64,000 bases of DNA from Planomonospora sp. ID82291 (GCF_015711645.1 NZ_JABTEX010000001.1:868001-932000); one strand, 5' to 3'; counted from the first letter of the stretch, positions 27,348 to 37,269 are shown. Made by a program: numbers and translations. The notes: generated by a model from the sequence alone, not told the origin.

Positions 27348-28832
27348 TCAGGGCAGGACCGCGGCGACCGACTCGGTGATCGGCGGGACCAGCGCCCACG
27401 TGCGGGCCGCGGCCAGCGGCTGGACGGTCAGCGCGAGCCCGTCCTTGATGCGCTCGTCCATCACCCGCGCGCCGTACACCGGGCCCGAGCCGGGCAGCGG
27501 GAGCACCACCACCGCGAAGGAGCCGTCCATCTCGGGCAGCTTGACCTCCTTGACGCGGGAGGCGGCGACGCCCAGCTCGAACGCCTCGGGCGCGTCGCCC
27601 GAGCGCGGCAGCACCTGGACGCTCACCTTGCCCTCCGCCTCCGGCGCGGCCAGCAGCAGCCGGGAGCCCCGCTTGCCGTCCGTGCGGTTGTCGGCCACCA
27701 CGCTGCCCAGATCGATCGGGGCCGCCCCGGCGGTGAAGGCCACGTCGGGCTTCCTACCCGTCCCGGTGGCGGCCAGCCCGGCCACGATCGGCGTATCGGA
27801 GGTCAGCACGAGCGCGGCCGGCTGCCCTCCGATCCCGCCGGACAGGTCGACGGAGACGACGGACCCGGCGGGCACGTCGACCAGTTCCCGGCCCTTGAGC
27901 GCGTAGGTCCCGTCGGGGGTCAGCGCCTTGACCTCGACCAGCGTGTCGACCTCGGCCGGGGAGGCCACCAGCAGCTCCCGCTTCCCGCCGCCGCCCGGGA
28001 CGCCCGGCACCACGACCCGGGTGGCCGGGGCCGCCGCCGCGGGCAGCCAGTCGACGCCCCGCCCGCCGTTCATGATCGCGCGGGCGGCGGCGGTGACCCG
28101 CCCGGCGGCGGTGCGCACCTCGACCGCCATGACGCGCGGCGACGGGGCCAGCTCCTTCAGGTCGACCGTACGGCTCTCGCCCGGCTTGAGGATGATCGTG
28201 CTCCCCGTGTCGCCCGCGACCGGGCCCTCGCCGGAGTAGACCAGGACCTCCACGACCGCCCGGGCGGGGTCGGGATTGGACAGGTACAGCCTGACGTCGG
28301 CCGCGGCCGGGCCCGGACCCACCAGCCAGGTGCTCGCGGTCGGCTCCACGCACCGCACCCCGGCCAGGCCCCGCTGCCCCCCGGAGGTCTCCCGGCGCGT
28401 CTGCGCCGCCTCCAGGCCCGCCGCGCTGCTCCCGGTGGCGGCGACCGTGACGGGACCGCTCCCGGCGGGGACCTCCTTCTGCCAGAGCCGCCCCGGGGCA
28501 GTGAGCGTGTCCAGGACCTTGTCCCCGGCGTCCCCGGCGTCCCCGGCGTCGCCCTCCCCGTCCCCGGTCCCCGTCCCCTCCGCGGTGATCGTGGCCGTCC
28601 CGGGGCCCCCGCCGCCGTCCGGCGGTGTGACGACGCCGACCCGGCTGTCCGCCGGGGCGGGGCAGACGGCCGTCACCGAGGAGATCGGCACCCTGCGGGG
28701 CTGCGCGGCGGCCCCCGCGGTCCTCTCGCCCGGCCGGTCCGGGCGGGTGGCCGCGGCCGTGCCGTACAGCGCCAGCAGCGCCACCAGCACCAGGACGAGG
28801 AGACCGAAGCGGTTCTCGATCAGGGACTTCAC
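27348..28832 (-). CDS. DUF5719 family membrane-anchored protein
   Basis: This 494-residue protein starts at GTG 28832 (VKSLIENRFGLLVLVLVALLAL), giving one N-terminal membrane helix (about 9-30). A large extracytoplasmic beta-rich region follows with repeated TVDLKEL, VVPGVPGGGGKRELLVASP and VDLSGGIGGQPAALVLTSD stretches. DUF5719 proteins occur in actinobacteria directly downstream of a large GT2 glycosyltransferase, as here. The 4-bp overlap with that gene (GTGA) indicates coupling. The function is unknown; a role in surface glycan export or assembly is inferred from the neighbour. Confidence 0.82.
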   Translation of the reverse strand: MKSLIENRFGLLVLVLVALLALYGTAAATRPDRPGERTAGAAAQPRRVPISSVTAVCPAPADSRVGVVTPPDGGGGPGTATITAEGTGTGDGEGDAGDAGDAGDKVLDTLTAPGRLWQKEVPAGSGPVTVAATGSSAAGLEAAQTRRETSGGQRGLAGVRCVEPTASTWLVGPGPAAADVRLYLSNPDPARAVVEVLVYSGEGPVAGDTGSTIILKPGESRTVDLKELAPSPRVMAVEVRTAAGRVTAAARAIMNGGRGVDWLPAAAAPATRVVVPGVPGGGGKRELLVASPAEVDTLVEVKALTPDGTYALKGRELVDVPAGSVVSVDLSGGIGGQPAALVLTSDTPIVAGLAATGTGRKPDVAFTAGAAPIDLGSVVADNRTDGKRGSRLLLAAPEAEGKVSVQVLPRSGDAPEAFELGVAASRVKEVKLPEMDGSFAVVVLPLPGSGPVYGARVMDERIKDGLALTVQPLAAARTWALVPPITESVAAVLP

Positions 28833-31684
28833 CGGGCCGCCAGCTCCCTCTCCGTCTCGGGGCGGTCCTGCACCGGCCCGTCCTCGTCGCGCGAGCCGGG
28901 CGCGGCCAGGACCGCCACCACGCACACCAGCAGCGCCTGCACCCAGAGCCAGCGGGCGTGCCAGGGGTCGCCCGGCGGGACCGGCGGCATCCCGACCGGC
29001 TGGGTCAGCCGCCACACGCCGAGTTCCCGCGACAGGCTCATCCGGGCCAGCGCCGGCTGGGAGTCCAGGGCGCGGCTGACCTCCGGGCCCACCGGGCTGG
29101 CCACCACCACGAACCGCACGCCGTGCGCGGCCAGCACCCGGGCGTCGTCGCCGCCCCGGCCGGAGACCAGCCCGGCCGCGGCGACGCCCACCAGCTCGCG
29201 CGGCCCGTCGGGCGAGGGGATGTCGGACTCGCCGATCAGCGGCATGCGGCCGCGCAGCACCGTGAAGGTCAGCGCGCCGCCGCGGGAGCGCAGCAGCAGG
29301 GTCCGCTCACCGCCGCCGGAGTTGGCCGCGACCAGCGCGGGCACCGCGTCGCGCGCGTTCCCGCTGATCGGGCCGGGGGTGCCCCGCACGATCCACATGC
29401 CCGCCGCGAGCAGCGGGGTGGAGAACGCGACCGCCACGACCAGCAGTGCGGCGAGCCGGCGCAGCCCTCCGGCGGCGCGGAACTCGGTGACCCGGCCCGC
29501 GGTGAGGGCGGCCACCACGAGCATGCCGAGGGCGGCGAAGGCCAGCGGCACCCCCGGCCAGGCGGGGGCCGCGGTGTCGCCGCCCGGCGAGGTGACGGTG
29601 ATCCGGCCCGCCAGGACCGCCACCAGCACGCCGAAGAGGGCCACCCCCCAGCCGATCGCGATGACCATCCGGTTGCGGCGCATGAGCAGCGCCGCCAGGC
29701 ACGCGGCGATCAGGCCCGCCGTCACCCAGAGCGGCGGCGTCCCCGGGCCGCCGGGGCTGAGCAGGAGCAGGGACTCGGCGGGCAGCGCGGGATCGACCAG
29801 TTCGGGCCGGTGGAGCCCGGCCTCCAGCAGGAACCGGCCGGGGTCGGCGACCAGCTGGACCAGCCAGGGCAGCAGCAGCACGGCCGGGACGCCGAACGCG
29901 ATCGCCACCGAGACGCCGACGCCCCGGCGCGGGAAGGCCAGCGCGGCCAGCGCGCCCAGCAGCAGCGTGAGCGGATAGACCACCGGGGCGAAGGCCGTGC
30001 CGACCGCGAGCAGGAGCCCGAGCGCCCAGGCGGCGCGGCGGGCCCGGCGGCCCTCGCCGGAGAGCAGCGTGGTGGCCAGCGCCGCGTAGACGGGCAGCAG
30101 CACGAAGACCACGGCGGTGCCGAGCCGCCCGGCGGCGACCGCGCCGGTGGCCACGGGGAGCAGCGCGTAGGAGGAGGCCAGCCAGACGCGGGTCCACCGG
30201 CCCGAGACGATCCCGCGGGTCGCCGCGTAGGCGGAGAGCCCGGCCAGCGGGACGCAGCCGAGCAGCAGCACGGAGACCGCCAGCCAGGTCTTGCCGAGCA
30301 GCACCGACGAGAGCGCGGCCAGCACCGCGACGTACGGCGGGGCCCACGCGTCGCTGCCCAGCCCCGCCGGGTGGTACCCCTCGGTGTACAGCCGCCACAG
30401 GTCGGCGGCCCCTCCGGTCACCGGGACGAGCGCACCGCCGCCCAGCCGGGCCCCGCCGAGCAGGCCCCGCTCGGCGACCAGGGTGACCGCGAGCAGGGCC
30501 GCGAACAGCAGCACGCCCGGATCGCCGACGATCCGGCGGGTCGCCCCGGCGTCGTCGGTGAGCAGCTCCTCCCCGTCCTCCGGCGCCCGGACGACGGCGT
30601 GGTGGCGTCCCGCGGACTCCACCGGCCCGCCGGACAGGTAGGTCTGCACCCGGTCCACCAGCCGCCGGTACCCCGCGCCCGGCGGGGTGAGCAGGCGCTT
30701 GACCGCGTTGTAGCGCTGCTTCCTGCCCGCGGCGCGGGCCCGGCGCGCCCGGAGCAGGCGCCAGGGGTGGGCCAGCACCGAGCCGAACGCCACGACCTCG
30801 TCCAGCGCGTTGGCGGGCTGCTTGGCCAGCAGGAGGATGACGGCGCGGACGACCGATCCGGCCAGGTTGCGCAGCAGGGCCCGCAGCAGCGGCCCCGTCG
30901 GCAGGTTCGCCAGGACGACGAAGAGGGCGTTGCGGCGCTCCAGCCGCCGGGGGTGGGCGCCGCTGACGGTGATGCGGCGGCGCCGCCGGGAGGCGGCCTC
31001 GGCGTGCCAGGCGACCGCGCGGGTGACGTTCTGCACCCGGTGGCCGGCGTTCCTGACCCGCCAGCACAGGTCCAGGTCGTCGCGGAAGATCCGCAGGAAG
31101 GGGTCGAGCCCGCCCACCTCGTCCCAGACGTCGCGGCGGATGAGCATCCCGGCGGTGGAGACCGAGAGCACGTCCCGGACGCCGTCGTACTGCCCCTGGT
31201 CGAACTCCCTGGCCTCCAGGCCGGTGTCCCTGCGGCCCGTCCGGTCGACCGTGACCCCCACCTCCAGCAGGAGCCGCCGGTCCATCCAGTCGCGGAGCTT
31301 GGGGCCGAGCACCCCCGCCTTCGGGTCGGCGTCGGCCGCCCGGAGCAGGTGCTCCAGCGCCCGGGCGTCCGGGGCGCAGTCGTCGTGCAGCAGCCAGATC
31401 CACTCGTTCCCGCCGCCGGGCTCCAGCCGCTTCAGCACCTCGGCGACGGCCTCGCCGAAGCCGGTGGAGCGCGGCAGGGCCAGCACCGCGTCCGATCCGA
31501 GGGTCCGGGTCAGCAGGTCGGCGCCGCCGTCGCGGCTGCCGTTGTCCGCCGCGACGACCCGGTCGACCGGCCGGGTCTGCCGGAGCAGCCCGTCGAGGGT
31601 CTCCCCCAGCCAGCGGGCTCCGTCGTGGGACACGACGATCGCGGTGACGGTGTGGTGCGTGCGGCGGGAGTCGGTGATGGACAT
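28829..31684 (-). CDS. GT2 glycosyltransferase fused to a large membrane region
   Basis: This 951-residue protein has an N-terminal GT-A domain (about 10-260): TAIVVSHDGARWLGETLDGL, AADNGSRDGGADLL, the metal-binding LLHDDCAPD, and FRDDLDLCWRVRNAGHRV near the acceptor site. The remaining roughly 650 residues hold a first helix pair around 265-300 and about twelve further membrane helices, with a soluble C-terminal segment. It should transfer a sugar from a nucleotide donor to a membrane-linked acceptor and may also take part in export. The 5' side faces whiB across a U-tract terminator. It is coupled to the DUF5719 gene. Confidence 0.88.
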   Translation of the reverse strand: MSITDSRRTHHTVTAIVVSHDGARWLGETLDGLLRQTRPVDRVVAADNGSRDGGADLLTRTLGSDAVLALPRSTGFGEAVAEVLKRLEPGGGNEWIWLLHDDCAPDARALEHLLRAADADPKAGVLGPKLRDWMDRRLLLEVGVTVDRTGRRDTGLEAREFDQGQYDGVRDVLSVSTAGMLIRRDVWDEVGGLDPFLRIFRDDLDLCWRVRNAGHRVQNVTRAVAWHAEAASRRRRRITVSGAHPRRLERRNALFVVLANLPTGPLLRALLRNLAGSVVRAVILLLAKQPANALDEVVAFGSVLAHPWRLLRARRARAAGRKQRYNAVKRLLTPPGAGYRRLVDRVQTYLSGGPVESAGRHHAVVRAPEDGEELLTDDAGATRRIVGDPGVLLFAALLAVTLVAERGLLGGARLGGGALVPVTGGAADLWRLYTEGYHPAGLGSDAWAPPYVAVLAALSSVLLGKTWLAVSVLLLGCVPLAGLSAYAATRGIVSGRWTRVWLASSYALLPVATGAVAAGRLGTAVVFVLLPVYAALATTLLSGEGRRARRAAWALGLLLAVGTAFAPVVYPLTLLLGALAALAFPRRGVGVSVAIAFGVPAVLLLPWLVQLVADPGRFLLEAGLHRPELVDPALPAESLLLLSPGGPGTPPLWVTAGLIAACLAALLMRRNRMVIAIGWGVALFGVLVAVLAGRITVTSPGGDTAAPAWPGVPLAFAALGMLVVAALTAGRVTEFRAAGGLRRLAALLVVAVAFSTPLLAAGMWIVRGTPGPISGNARDAVPALVAANSGGGERTLLLRSRGGALTFTVLRGRMPLIGESDIPSPDGPRELVGVAAAGLVSGRGGDDARVLAAHGVRFVVVASPVGPEVSRALDSQPALARMSLSRELGVWRLTQPVGMPPVPPGDPWHARWLWVQALLVCVVAVLAAPGSRDEDGPVQDRPETERELAAR

Positions 31685-31761
31685 GCGTCCCGTGATCCAG
31701 GAGTGGGTGATCGGCGGCGACCACGATACGGCACCCTATGTCCGCATATACCGTCGGCACG

Positions 31762-31795
31762 AAAAAAGGTCACGCGGCTTGACAGCCGCGTGACC
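31762..31795 (-). terminator. Rho-independent terminator of whiB
   Basis: GGTCACGCGGC (31768-31778) pairs perfectly with GCCGCGTGACC (31785-31795) around a 6-nt loop. On the minus strand it is followed by six T (31762-31767), a canonical intrinsic terminator. A second small hairpin, GCGCCC/GGGCGC at 31814-31828, precedes it. Confidence 0.9.
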
Positions 31796-31862
31796 TCATC
31801 GAGATATCGTCGAGCGCCCGGAGGGCGCCGTGGATTTCTTCAACGCGTCGGACGTCGTCCCC

Positions 31863-32123
31863 TCAGACGGCCTGACGCTTCATCCGGCGACGCTCGCGCT
31901 CGGAAAGCCCGCCCCAGATGCCGAACCGTTCGTCGTGCTCGAGCGCGTACTCCAGACACTCCGCACGCACCTCACAGGACCGGCACACCTTCTTGGCCTC
32001 CCGAGTGGATCCCCCCTTCTCCGGGAAGAACGCCTCCGGGTCGGTCTGCGCGCACAGCGCGCGTTCCTGCCAACCAAGCTGCTCTTCAGCGCCGCCGTCC
32101 TGTGCGATGACCAGGTCGGCCAC
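31863..32123 (-). CDS. whiB: WhiB-family iron-sulfur regulator (WhiB2/WhmD type)
   Basis: This 86-residue protein has the four cluster-binding cysteines at 24, 47, 50 and 56 (ALCAQTDPEAFFP, VCRSC, AEC), followed by GIWGG (68-72) and a basic tail RERRRMKRQAV. WhiB proteins carry a 4Fe-4S cluster and bind the primary sigma factor region 4 to control developmental and division genes. The start chosen is GTG 32123 because AAGGAGGTG lies just upstream. Its position beside fbiA and a GT2/DUF5719 pair matches whiB2 (Rv3260c) of M. tuberculosis, which is linked to septation. The family is certain; the exact paralogue is inferred. Confidence 0.95.
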   Translation of the reverse strand: MADLVIAQDGGAEEQLGWQERALCAQTDPEAFFPEKGGSTREAKKVCRSCEVRAECLEYALEHDERFGIWGGLSERERRRMKRQAV

Positions 32124-32206
32124 TGCACACCTCCTTGCCGCCCGCAATGGAGCCCCCTATGAACGCCTCCCCCTTACCCACCCGGAGGGAGACGTAACAA
32201 CACGCC

Positions 32207-32216
32207 TGTAATTACA
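32207..32216. promoter_or_regulatory. Palindrome upstream of whiB
   Basis: TGTAATTACA is a perfect 10-bp palindrome in an otherwise GC-rich leader, 84 bp upstream of the whiB start, flanked by ACGCC and CGCGCGT. It is a candidate operator in the gap 32124-32346, which otherwise shows nothing recognisable. Confidence 0.35.
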
Positions 32217-32346
32217 CGCGCGTGGCTGGTGTGGCGTCAAGCGGCATGCCGCTATCCGGGGAAAGACCCGCTCTCCCCGGTTCTGAGGCGTGTGCCTGCG
32301 ACGATGGCAATTGCACCCGGCGATCGTGAAGATCGCCTTGGGGCGT

Positions 32347-34584
32347 TCAGTGCTCTCGACGGTCGGAACCGTACCAGGACGTGTTCGGCTCCTGACCAGG
32401 TCCCGTCCTCTCCCTGTCGAGGTTTTCCTCTCCCGTTGCCTGGCCGGGGCGCTCCGGCGTGTAGATCGCGGTGGGGTCGATGGGCGGGGAGTCCCAGCCC
32501 CGGCCCGCCGTACCGGCCGGGGTCTCCGGGCCGGGGGCGTTGAGCGGGTCGCCGCGGTAGGCGCTCGGGTCGAACCGGAGCGTCGCCTCGGCGGGCGCGT
32601 CCCACGGCCGGCCTCCCGGCTGACCGGCCTGCTGGGCCGGGGGCGCCTGCGGGGTCTGCGGGTGCCCGAACGGGTCGTCGTACCCGCCGCCGGGCGGGGG
32701 GGCGTACTCCGGCACCCGCAGCTGCGGCTCGGTCCCGGAGGACTGCTGGTAGCTCTCCGCCTGCTGGTAGCTCTCCGCCTGCTGGTACGCCTGGGCGATC
32801 TGCTGGGAGCGGGGGTCGACCGGGTCGGGGTACGGCAGGCCCGGGTCGCTCTGGCGGGCGAACTCCGCTCCGGAGTAGCCGGTGAGCGGCTGGCCGTAGT
32901 TGTCCGGCGGCTGCGGGAAGGACGTCCCCTGCGGCTGCGCGTCGAAGGACAGGCGCGGCCGGCTGTCGGCCGGCGTGTACGGCGCGGGCTGCGCCGTGTC
33001 GGCCGGCGTGTACGGCGCCGCCGCGGGGAACGGGTCCTGCGGCGGGGAGGACTGCGGCTCCGCCTGCGACGGGGGATAGGGCTGCGAATCCGTCTGCTGC
33101 CCGTAGCCGGACAGCAGGGGATCCGTCGGCTGCGGCACGTAGTTCGACGGCGAGGAGTCGCCGTACCCCTGCGCGTCGCCGTACCCCTGGACGGCCCCCT
33201 GCGGCTGGGCGGCGTAGCCCTGGGCCGGGGCGGACGGCTCGTAGCCCTGGGCCGGGGACTGCGCGGCCGGGAACGGCTCGACGGGCGCGGCGTAGGACGC
33301 GGCGGGCGGCTCGTAGGAGCCCGCCGGAGGCTCGTACGGCGCCGGGGCCTGGGGCTTGACGTCCGCCGCGACGTACGGGCTCGGCGTGTAGGCCGGCGGA
33401 TCCGCGTACGGGGCGGAGGCCTGGTCGTAGGCGGGAGGCGGAGATCCGTAGGGCCGGCCCTCGGCGGACGCGCCGTACGGGTTCTCCGCGGGCGCGCCGT
33501 ACGGGTTCTCCGCGGGCGCCGCGTGGCGCGAGCCCTCGCTCTGCCCGCCGTACGGCCGGCCCTCGTTCTGGCCGCCGTAGGGCGAGCCCTCGGCCGCGGC
33601 CCCGTACGGCCGGCTCTCCGCGCCGTGGCCGGACGCCTGACCGGCGTGGCCGTCGTTGCCCTGCGACGGCGTGTAGAGGTTCTCCTGCGGCTGCGCGGCG
33701 GAGAAACCCTCCTGGGGCGCGTACCCGTTCTCCTGCTGACGGCCGTACCGGTCGGAGGGTGCGGGCGGGAGCGCCGGAGGGCCGTACTGCGCCTGGGCCT
33801 GCTGGGCCTGCTGGGTCTCGGGGAAGGGGTGGCCCTGGGCGGGGGCCTCGGCGAAACCGTTCGCCGGGACGGGGGCCTGAGGGCGGCCGTCGCCCTGGGC
33901 GGGGTTCTGAACGGGGCTCTGGCCCGGATTCTGGACCGGATTCTGGACCGGGCTCTGGCCGGGGCCGCCCTGCGGCTGGTGGAAGGGCGCCTGCGGCGCG
34001 GACTCGTGCGCCGGGGGGACGGCGCCGTACGCCGCGGGGGCCGCGCCGTACTCCGGCGCCCGCCCGCCGAAGCCGCCGTCGGGGCGGAACCCGGGGGCGT
34101 CCCAGGACGGCGCGGCGAACGCGCCGGCCGCCGGGGCCTCCGCCGCGGTCGCCTTCGGCAGCAGGAAGAGCGCGGCGAGCACGGCCAGCGCGAGCATGGG
34201 GACGTTCAGGAGGAGGAACTCCACCTTGTCCATGAAGCCCGTGCTACCGGTGAACACACCGCCCAGCAGCCCGATGACGCCGAACAGGACGGCGAGGCCG
34301 AGCGTGGCCACGGCCGCGTACACCATCGGCCTGAGCCGCGTGATCACCGGGCCGAGGTGGCTCGCCAGCAGGACCGCGCCGACGAGCAGGGCGACGGTCG
34401 TCGGCGTGACGAGCTGCTGCAGGAAGACGGCCGCGCGCAGCGCGAAGGACGACTCGCCGAACGACGAGCCGAACAGCAGCCGCTCGATGCCGACGAGCAC
34501 GCTCCCGGACGCCGCGGCGACCATGAGCCACGCGGCAGGCTCCCGGAGCCGGCCCGCATCGACCTTGATCACAATTACCCCCAT
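32347..34584 (-). CDS. Four-helix membrane protein with very long disordered Pro/Gln/Tyr-rich tail
   Basis: This 745-residue protein has four membrane helices in the first about 150 residues (MGVIVIKVDAGRLREP, then helices near 15-35, 50-75, 85-108 and 120-142). A tail of about 590 residues follows with low-complexity repeats such as QSPVQNP, EGRPYGGQ, AENPYGA, APYTPAD and QAESYQQ. The tail is predicted to be disordered and cytoplasmic. ATG 34584 is preferred over the upstream TTG 34611 because AAGGA is well spaced before it. No family is recognised. It lies divergent from fbiA and upstream of whiB but is not co-transcribed with either. Confidence 0.75.
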   Translation of the reverse strand: MGVIVIKVDAGRLREPAAWLMVAAASGSVLVGIERLLFGSSFGESSFALRAAVFLQQLVTPTTVALLVGAVLLASHLGPVITRLRPMVYAAVATLGLAVLFGVIGLLGGVFTGSTGFMDKVEFLLLNVPMLALAVLAALFLLPKATAAEAPAAGAFAAPSWDAPGFRPDGGFGGRAPEYGAAPAAYGAVPPAHESAPQAPFHQPQGGPGQSPVQNPVQNPGQSPVQNPAQGDGRPQAPVPANGFAEAPAQGHPFPETQQAQQAQAQYGPPALPPAPSDRYGRQQENGYAPQEGFSAAQPQENLYTPSQGNDGHAGQASGHGAESRPYGAAAEGSPYGGQNEGRPYGGQSEGSRHAAPAENPYGAPAENPYGASAEGRPYGSPPPAYDQASAPYADPPAYTPSPYVAADVKPQAPAPYEPPAGSYEPPAASYAAPVEPFPAAQSPAQGYEPSAPAQGYAAQPQGAVQGYGDAQGYGDSSPSNYVPQPTDPLLSGYGQQTDSQPYPPSQAEPQSSPPQDPFPAAAPYTPADTAQPAPYTPADSRPRLSFDAQPQGTSFPQPPDNYGQPLTGYSGAEFARQSDPGLPYPDPVDPRSQQIAQAYQQAESYQQAESYQQSSGTEPQLRVPEYAPPPGGGYDDPFGHPQTPQAPPAQQAGQPGGRPWDAPAEATLRFDPSAYRGDPLNAPGPETPAGTAGRGWDSPPIDPTAIYTPERPGQATGEENLDRERTGPGQEPNTSWYGSDRREH

Positions 34585-34732
34585 TAGGGTCCTTGGGTAA
34601 ACCCGGGCCAAGTTTTACACATGGCCGACTTCATCGTCGGTGGACCCAGGAAGCTCATGAATCCCACAAGTGTCCCATTACTCGGTATCCACCGCGAATT
34701 AGGTCGCTCCGGGAGAGCCTCCCGCCGCCCCC

Positions 34733-34764
34733 GAACGGCTTCCGACGATCGCCGGAAGCCGTTC
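34733..34764 (+). promoter_or_regulatory. Hairpin in the fbiA leader
   Basis: GAACGGCTTCCG (34733-34744) pairs perfectly with CGGAAGCCGTTC (34753-34764), 12 bp with an 8-nt loop. It lies 70 bp before the fbiA start between divergent genes, so no upstream transcript needs ending here. It may attenuate or stabilise the fbiAB message. Confidence 0.55.
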
Positions 34765-34834
34765 CCTTCCTGGTCGCGCCCCGGACGCGCACCTTCGGAC
34801 CGGAGCGCCGCGGGCCGGTGGGAGACTGGACGAC

Positions 34835-35944
34835 ATGCGCATCGTCTCCCTCGCCGGCGGCATCGGCGGCGCCCGCTTCCTGCGGGGCCTGCTGGCCGCC
34901 GCCCCCGACGCCGAGATCACCGTCATCGGCAACACCGGTGACGACATCACCCTGTACGGCCTGCGGGTCTGCCCCGACCTCGACACGGTGATGTACACCC
35001 TGGGCGGCGGGATCGACGAGGAGCAGGGCTGGGGGCGGCGGGACGAGACGCACGTCGTCAAGGAGGAGCTCGCCGCCTACGGCGTCGAGCCGCAGTGGTT
35101 CGGCCTGGGCGACCGCGACTTCGCCACCCACATCGTGCGCACGCAGATGCTCGACGCCGGATATCCCCTCTCGGCGGTCACCGAGGCCCTGTGCGCCCGC
35201 TGGAACCCCGGCGTGCGGCTGATCCCGATGAGCGACGACCGCACCGAGACCCACGTCGTGATCGACGACGGGCGGGGCCGCCGGGCCGTGCACTTCCAGG
35301 AGTGGTGGGTGCGCCTGCGCGCCTCCGTCCCGGCCGAGCGCATCCTCCTGGTCGGCGCCGACGAGGCGGAGCCCGCGCCCGGGGTGCTCCAGGCCATCGA
35401 GGAGGCCGACGCGGTGATCCTGCCGCCGTCCAACCCGGTGGTCAGCATCGGCACGATCCTGCAGATCAAGGGCGTCCGCGAGGCCCTGGAGGGCAAGACC
35501 GTCGTCGGCGTCTCCCCCATCGTCGGTGGCGCCCCGGTCCGCGGCATGGCCGACGCCTGCCTGACCGCGATCGGCGTGGAGACGACCGCCCAGGCGGTCC
35601 TGGAGCTGTACGGCGCGGCGCTGATCGACGGCTGGCTGGTCGCCGAGGAGGACGCCGGGGTCCGCCTGGACGGGGTCCGGGTCGAGGCCCGGCCGCTGAT
35701 CATGCACGACGCCGGATCGGCCGCCGCCATCGCCCGGGCCGCCCTCGACCTGGCCGTCGAGATCTCCGCCGCGCGGTCGCGACCGGACGGCGGCGGGACC
35801 GCCTCCGGCACCGGCACCCCCGCCACCGCTGACACCGGCACCGGCACCCCCGCCACCGCTGACACCGGCACCCCCGCCACCGCTGACACCGGCACCGGCA
35901 CCCCCGCCGGCACCGGCACCGGCACCGGGGAGGAGACCCGATGA
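34835..35944 (+). CDS. fbiA: 2-phospho-L-lactate transferase CofD/FbiA (F420 biosynthesis)
   Basis: This 369-residue protein joins the FO moiety to the lactyl- or enolpyruvyl-phosphate unit in F420 synthesis. The core (1-310) has the Rossmann-like [39 protein letters not shown], the substrate-site [10 protein letters not shown] and [15 protein letters not shown]. The last 55 residues are unusual: a tail of Thr/Gly/Pro/Ala built from repeats of the [10 protein letters not shown] type, not part of the CofD fold. It overlaps fbiB by 4 bp (ATGA), so the two are coupled. The start ATG 34835 is preceded by GGTGGGAG. Confidence 0.95.
   Translation: MRIVSLAGGIGGARFLRGLLAAAPDAEITVIGNTGDDITLYGLRVCPDLDTVMYTLGGGIDEEQGWGRRDETHVVKEELAAYGVEPQWFGLGDRDFATHIVRTQMLDAGYPLSAVTEALCARWNPGVRLIPMSDDRTETHVVIDDGRGRRAVHFQEWWVRLRASVPAERILLVGADEAEPAPGVLQAIEEADAVILPPSNPVVSIGTILQIKGVREALEGKTVVGVSPIVGGAPVRGMADACLTAIGVETTAQAVLELYGAALIDGWLVAEEDAGVRLDGVRVEARPLIMHDAGSAAAIARAALDLAVEISAARSRPDGGGTASGTGTPATADTGTGTPATADTGTPATADTGTGTPAGTGTGTGEETR
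35813..35890 (+). repeat. 24-bp minisatellite inside fbiA
   Basis: GGCACCCCCGCCACCGCTGA-type units of 24 bp occur at 35813-35836, 35843-35866 and 35867-35890, within a longer CACCGG-rich stretch to 35935. They keep the reading frame and encode the C-terminal tail of FbiA. Confidence 0.85.
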
Positions 35945-37269
35945 GCAGGATCCGGCGCTTCCGGCAGGACGAGGACGAACCCTCCGAGGTCCGGATCGAG
36001 GTCCTCGCGATCGACGGCATCCCCGAGGTGCGGGAGGGCGACGACATCGGCGCGCTGGTCGCCGCCGCCCACCCCGACCTGCACGACGGCGACATCCTCG
36101 TGGTCACCTCCAAGATCCTGAGCAAGGCGGAGGGCCGGGTCCGCCGGGACGCCACCCGCGCCGAGGCCGTCCGGGACGAGACCTCCCGGGTCGTGGCCCG
36201 CCGCGGCGAGACCGTGATCGCGCAGACCGCGCACGGCTTCGTCATGGCCGCCGCCGGCGTGGACGCCTCCAACACCGAGCCCGGCACCATCGTGCTGCTC
36301 CCCACCGATCCCGACGCCTCCGCCCGGGCCGTGCGCGCGAGCATCCGGGAGCGGCTCGGCGTCTCGGTCGGCGTGGTCGTCTCCGACACCTTCGGCCGCC
36401 CCTGGCGCAACGGCCAGACCGACCTGGCCGTCGGCGTCGCCGGGGTGCCGCCCATGCTCGACTACCGCGGGCTGTCCGACGACCACGGCAACGCGCTCGA
36501 GGTCACCGTGACCGCCATCGCCGACGAGTTCGCGGCCGCCGGCGACCTGGTGAAGGGCAAGCTCGCCCAGACCCCGGTGGCGATCGTGCGGGGCATGGCC
36601 GAGTACACCACCGCCGACGACGGCCCCGGCATCCGCGAGGTGGTCCGCCAGTCCGAGGAGGACATGTTCCGGTACGGCTCGCGCGACGTGGTCTTCGCCC
36701 GCCGTACGATCCGGGAGTTCTCCGCCGAGCCGGTCGACGGCGCCAAGGTGCGGCGGGCCGTGGAGGCGGCCATCGCCGCGCCCGCGCCGCACCACACCAC
36801 GCCGTGGCGGTTCGTGCTGCTGGAGTCGGCGGGGATCCGGGAGAAGCTGCTCGACGCCATGCGCGAGGCGTGGATCGCCGACCTGCGCGGGGACGGCTTC
36901 TCCGCGGAGTCGATCGCCAAGCGGGTCCGCCGCGGCGACGTGCTGCGGAACGCCCCCTACCTGGCCGTGCCCTGCCTGGTGATGGACGGCTCGCACACCT
37001 ACCGCGACGACCGCCGCAACGCGGCCGAGCGGGAGATGTTCGTCGTCGCGACGGGCGCCGGGGTGCAGAACTTCCTCGTCCAGCTCGCCGTGGAGGGCCT
37101 GGGCTCGGCCTGGGTGTCGTCCACCATGTTCTGCCGGGACGTGGTCCGCGAGGTGCTCGGCCTGCCCGCGGACTGGGATCCGATGGGCGCCGTCGCCATC
37201 GGCCGCCCGGCCGCCCCGCCCCGCGACCGCGCCCCCCGCGCCGCCGCCGACTTCACCGTCGTGCTGTAG
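35941..37269 (+). CDS. fbiB: FbiB, F420:gamma-glutamyl ligase with C-terminal FMN-binding domain
   Basis: This 442-residue two-domain protein is the mycobacterial-type FbiB. The N-terminal CofE domain (about 15-245) carries [50 protein letters not shown] and [10 protein letters not shown]. This domain adds L-glutamates to F420-0. The C-terminal nitroreductase-like domain (about 255-442; [39 protein letters not shown]) binds FMN and reduces dehydro-F420-0 to F420-0. The length matches the family. It starts inside the fbiA stop codon. Confidence 0.96.
   Translation: MSRIRRFRQDEDEPSEVRIEVLAIDGIPEVREGDDIGALVAAAHPDLHDGDILVVTSKILSKAEGRVRRDATRAEAVRDETSRVVARRGETVIAQTAHGFVMAAAGVDASNTEPGTIVLLPTDPDASARAVRASIRERLGVSVGVVVSDTFGRPWRNGQTDLAVGVAGVPPMLDYRGLSDDHGNALEVTVTAIADEFAAAGDLVKGKLAQTPVAIVRGMAEYTTADDGPGIREVVRQSEEDMFRYGSRDVVFARRTIREFSAEPVDGAKVRRAVEAAIAAPAPHHTTPWRFVLLESAGIREKLLDAMREAWIADLRGDGFSAESIAKRVRRGDVLRNAPYLAVPCLVMDGSHTYRDDRRNAAEREMFVVATGAGVQNFLVQLAVEGLGSAWVSSTMFCRDVVREVLGLPADWDPMGAVAIGRPAAPPRDRAPRAAADFTVVL

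Noticed and set aside
28958-32110. Rightward frame of over 1,000 residues opposite the GT2 glycosyltransferase
   Set aside because: Gly/Pro/Gln-rich noise antisense to a real gene; no domain and no ribosome-binding site.
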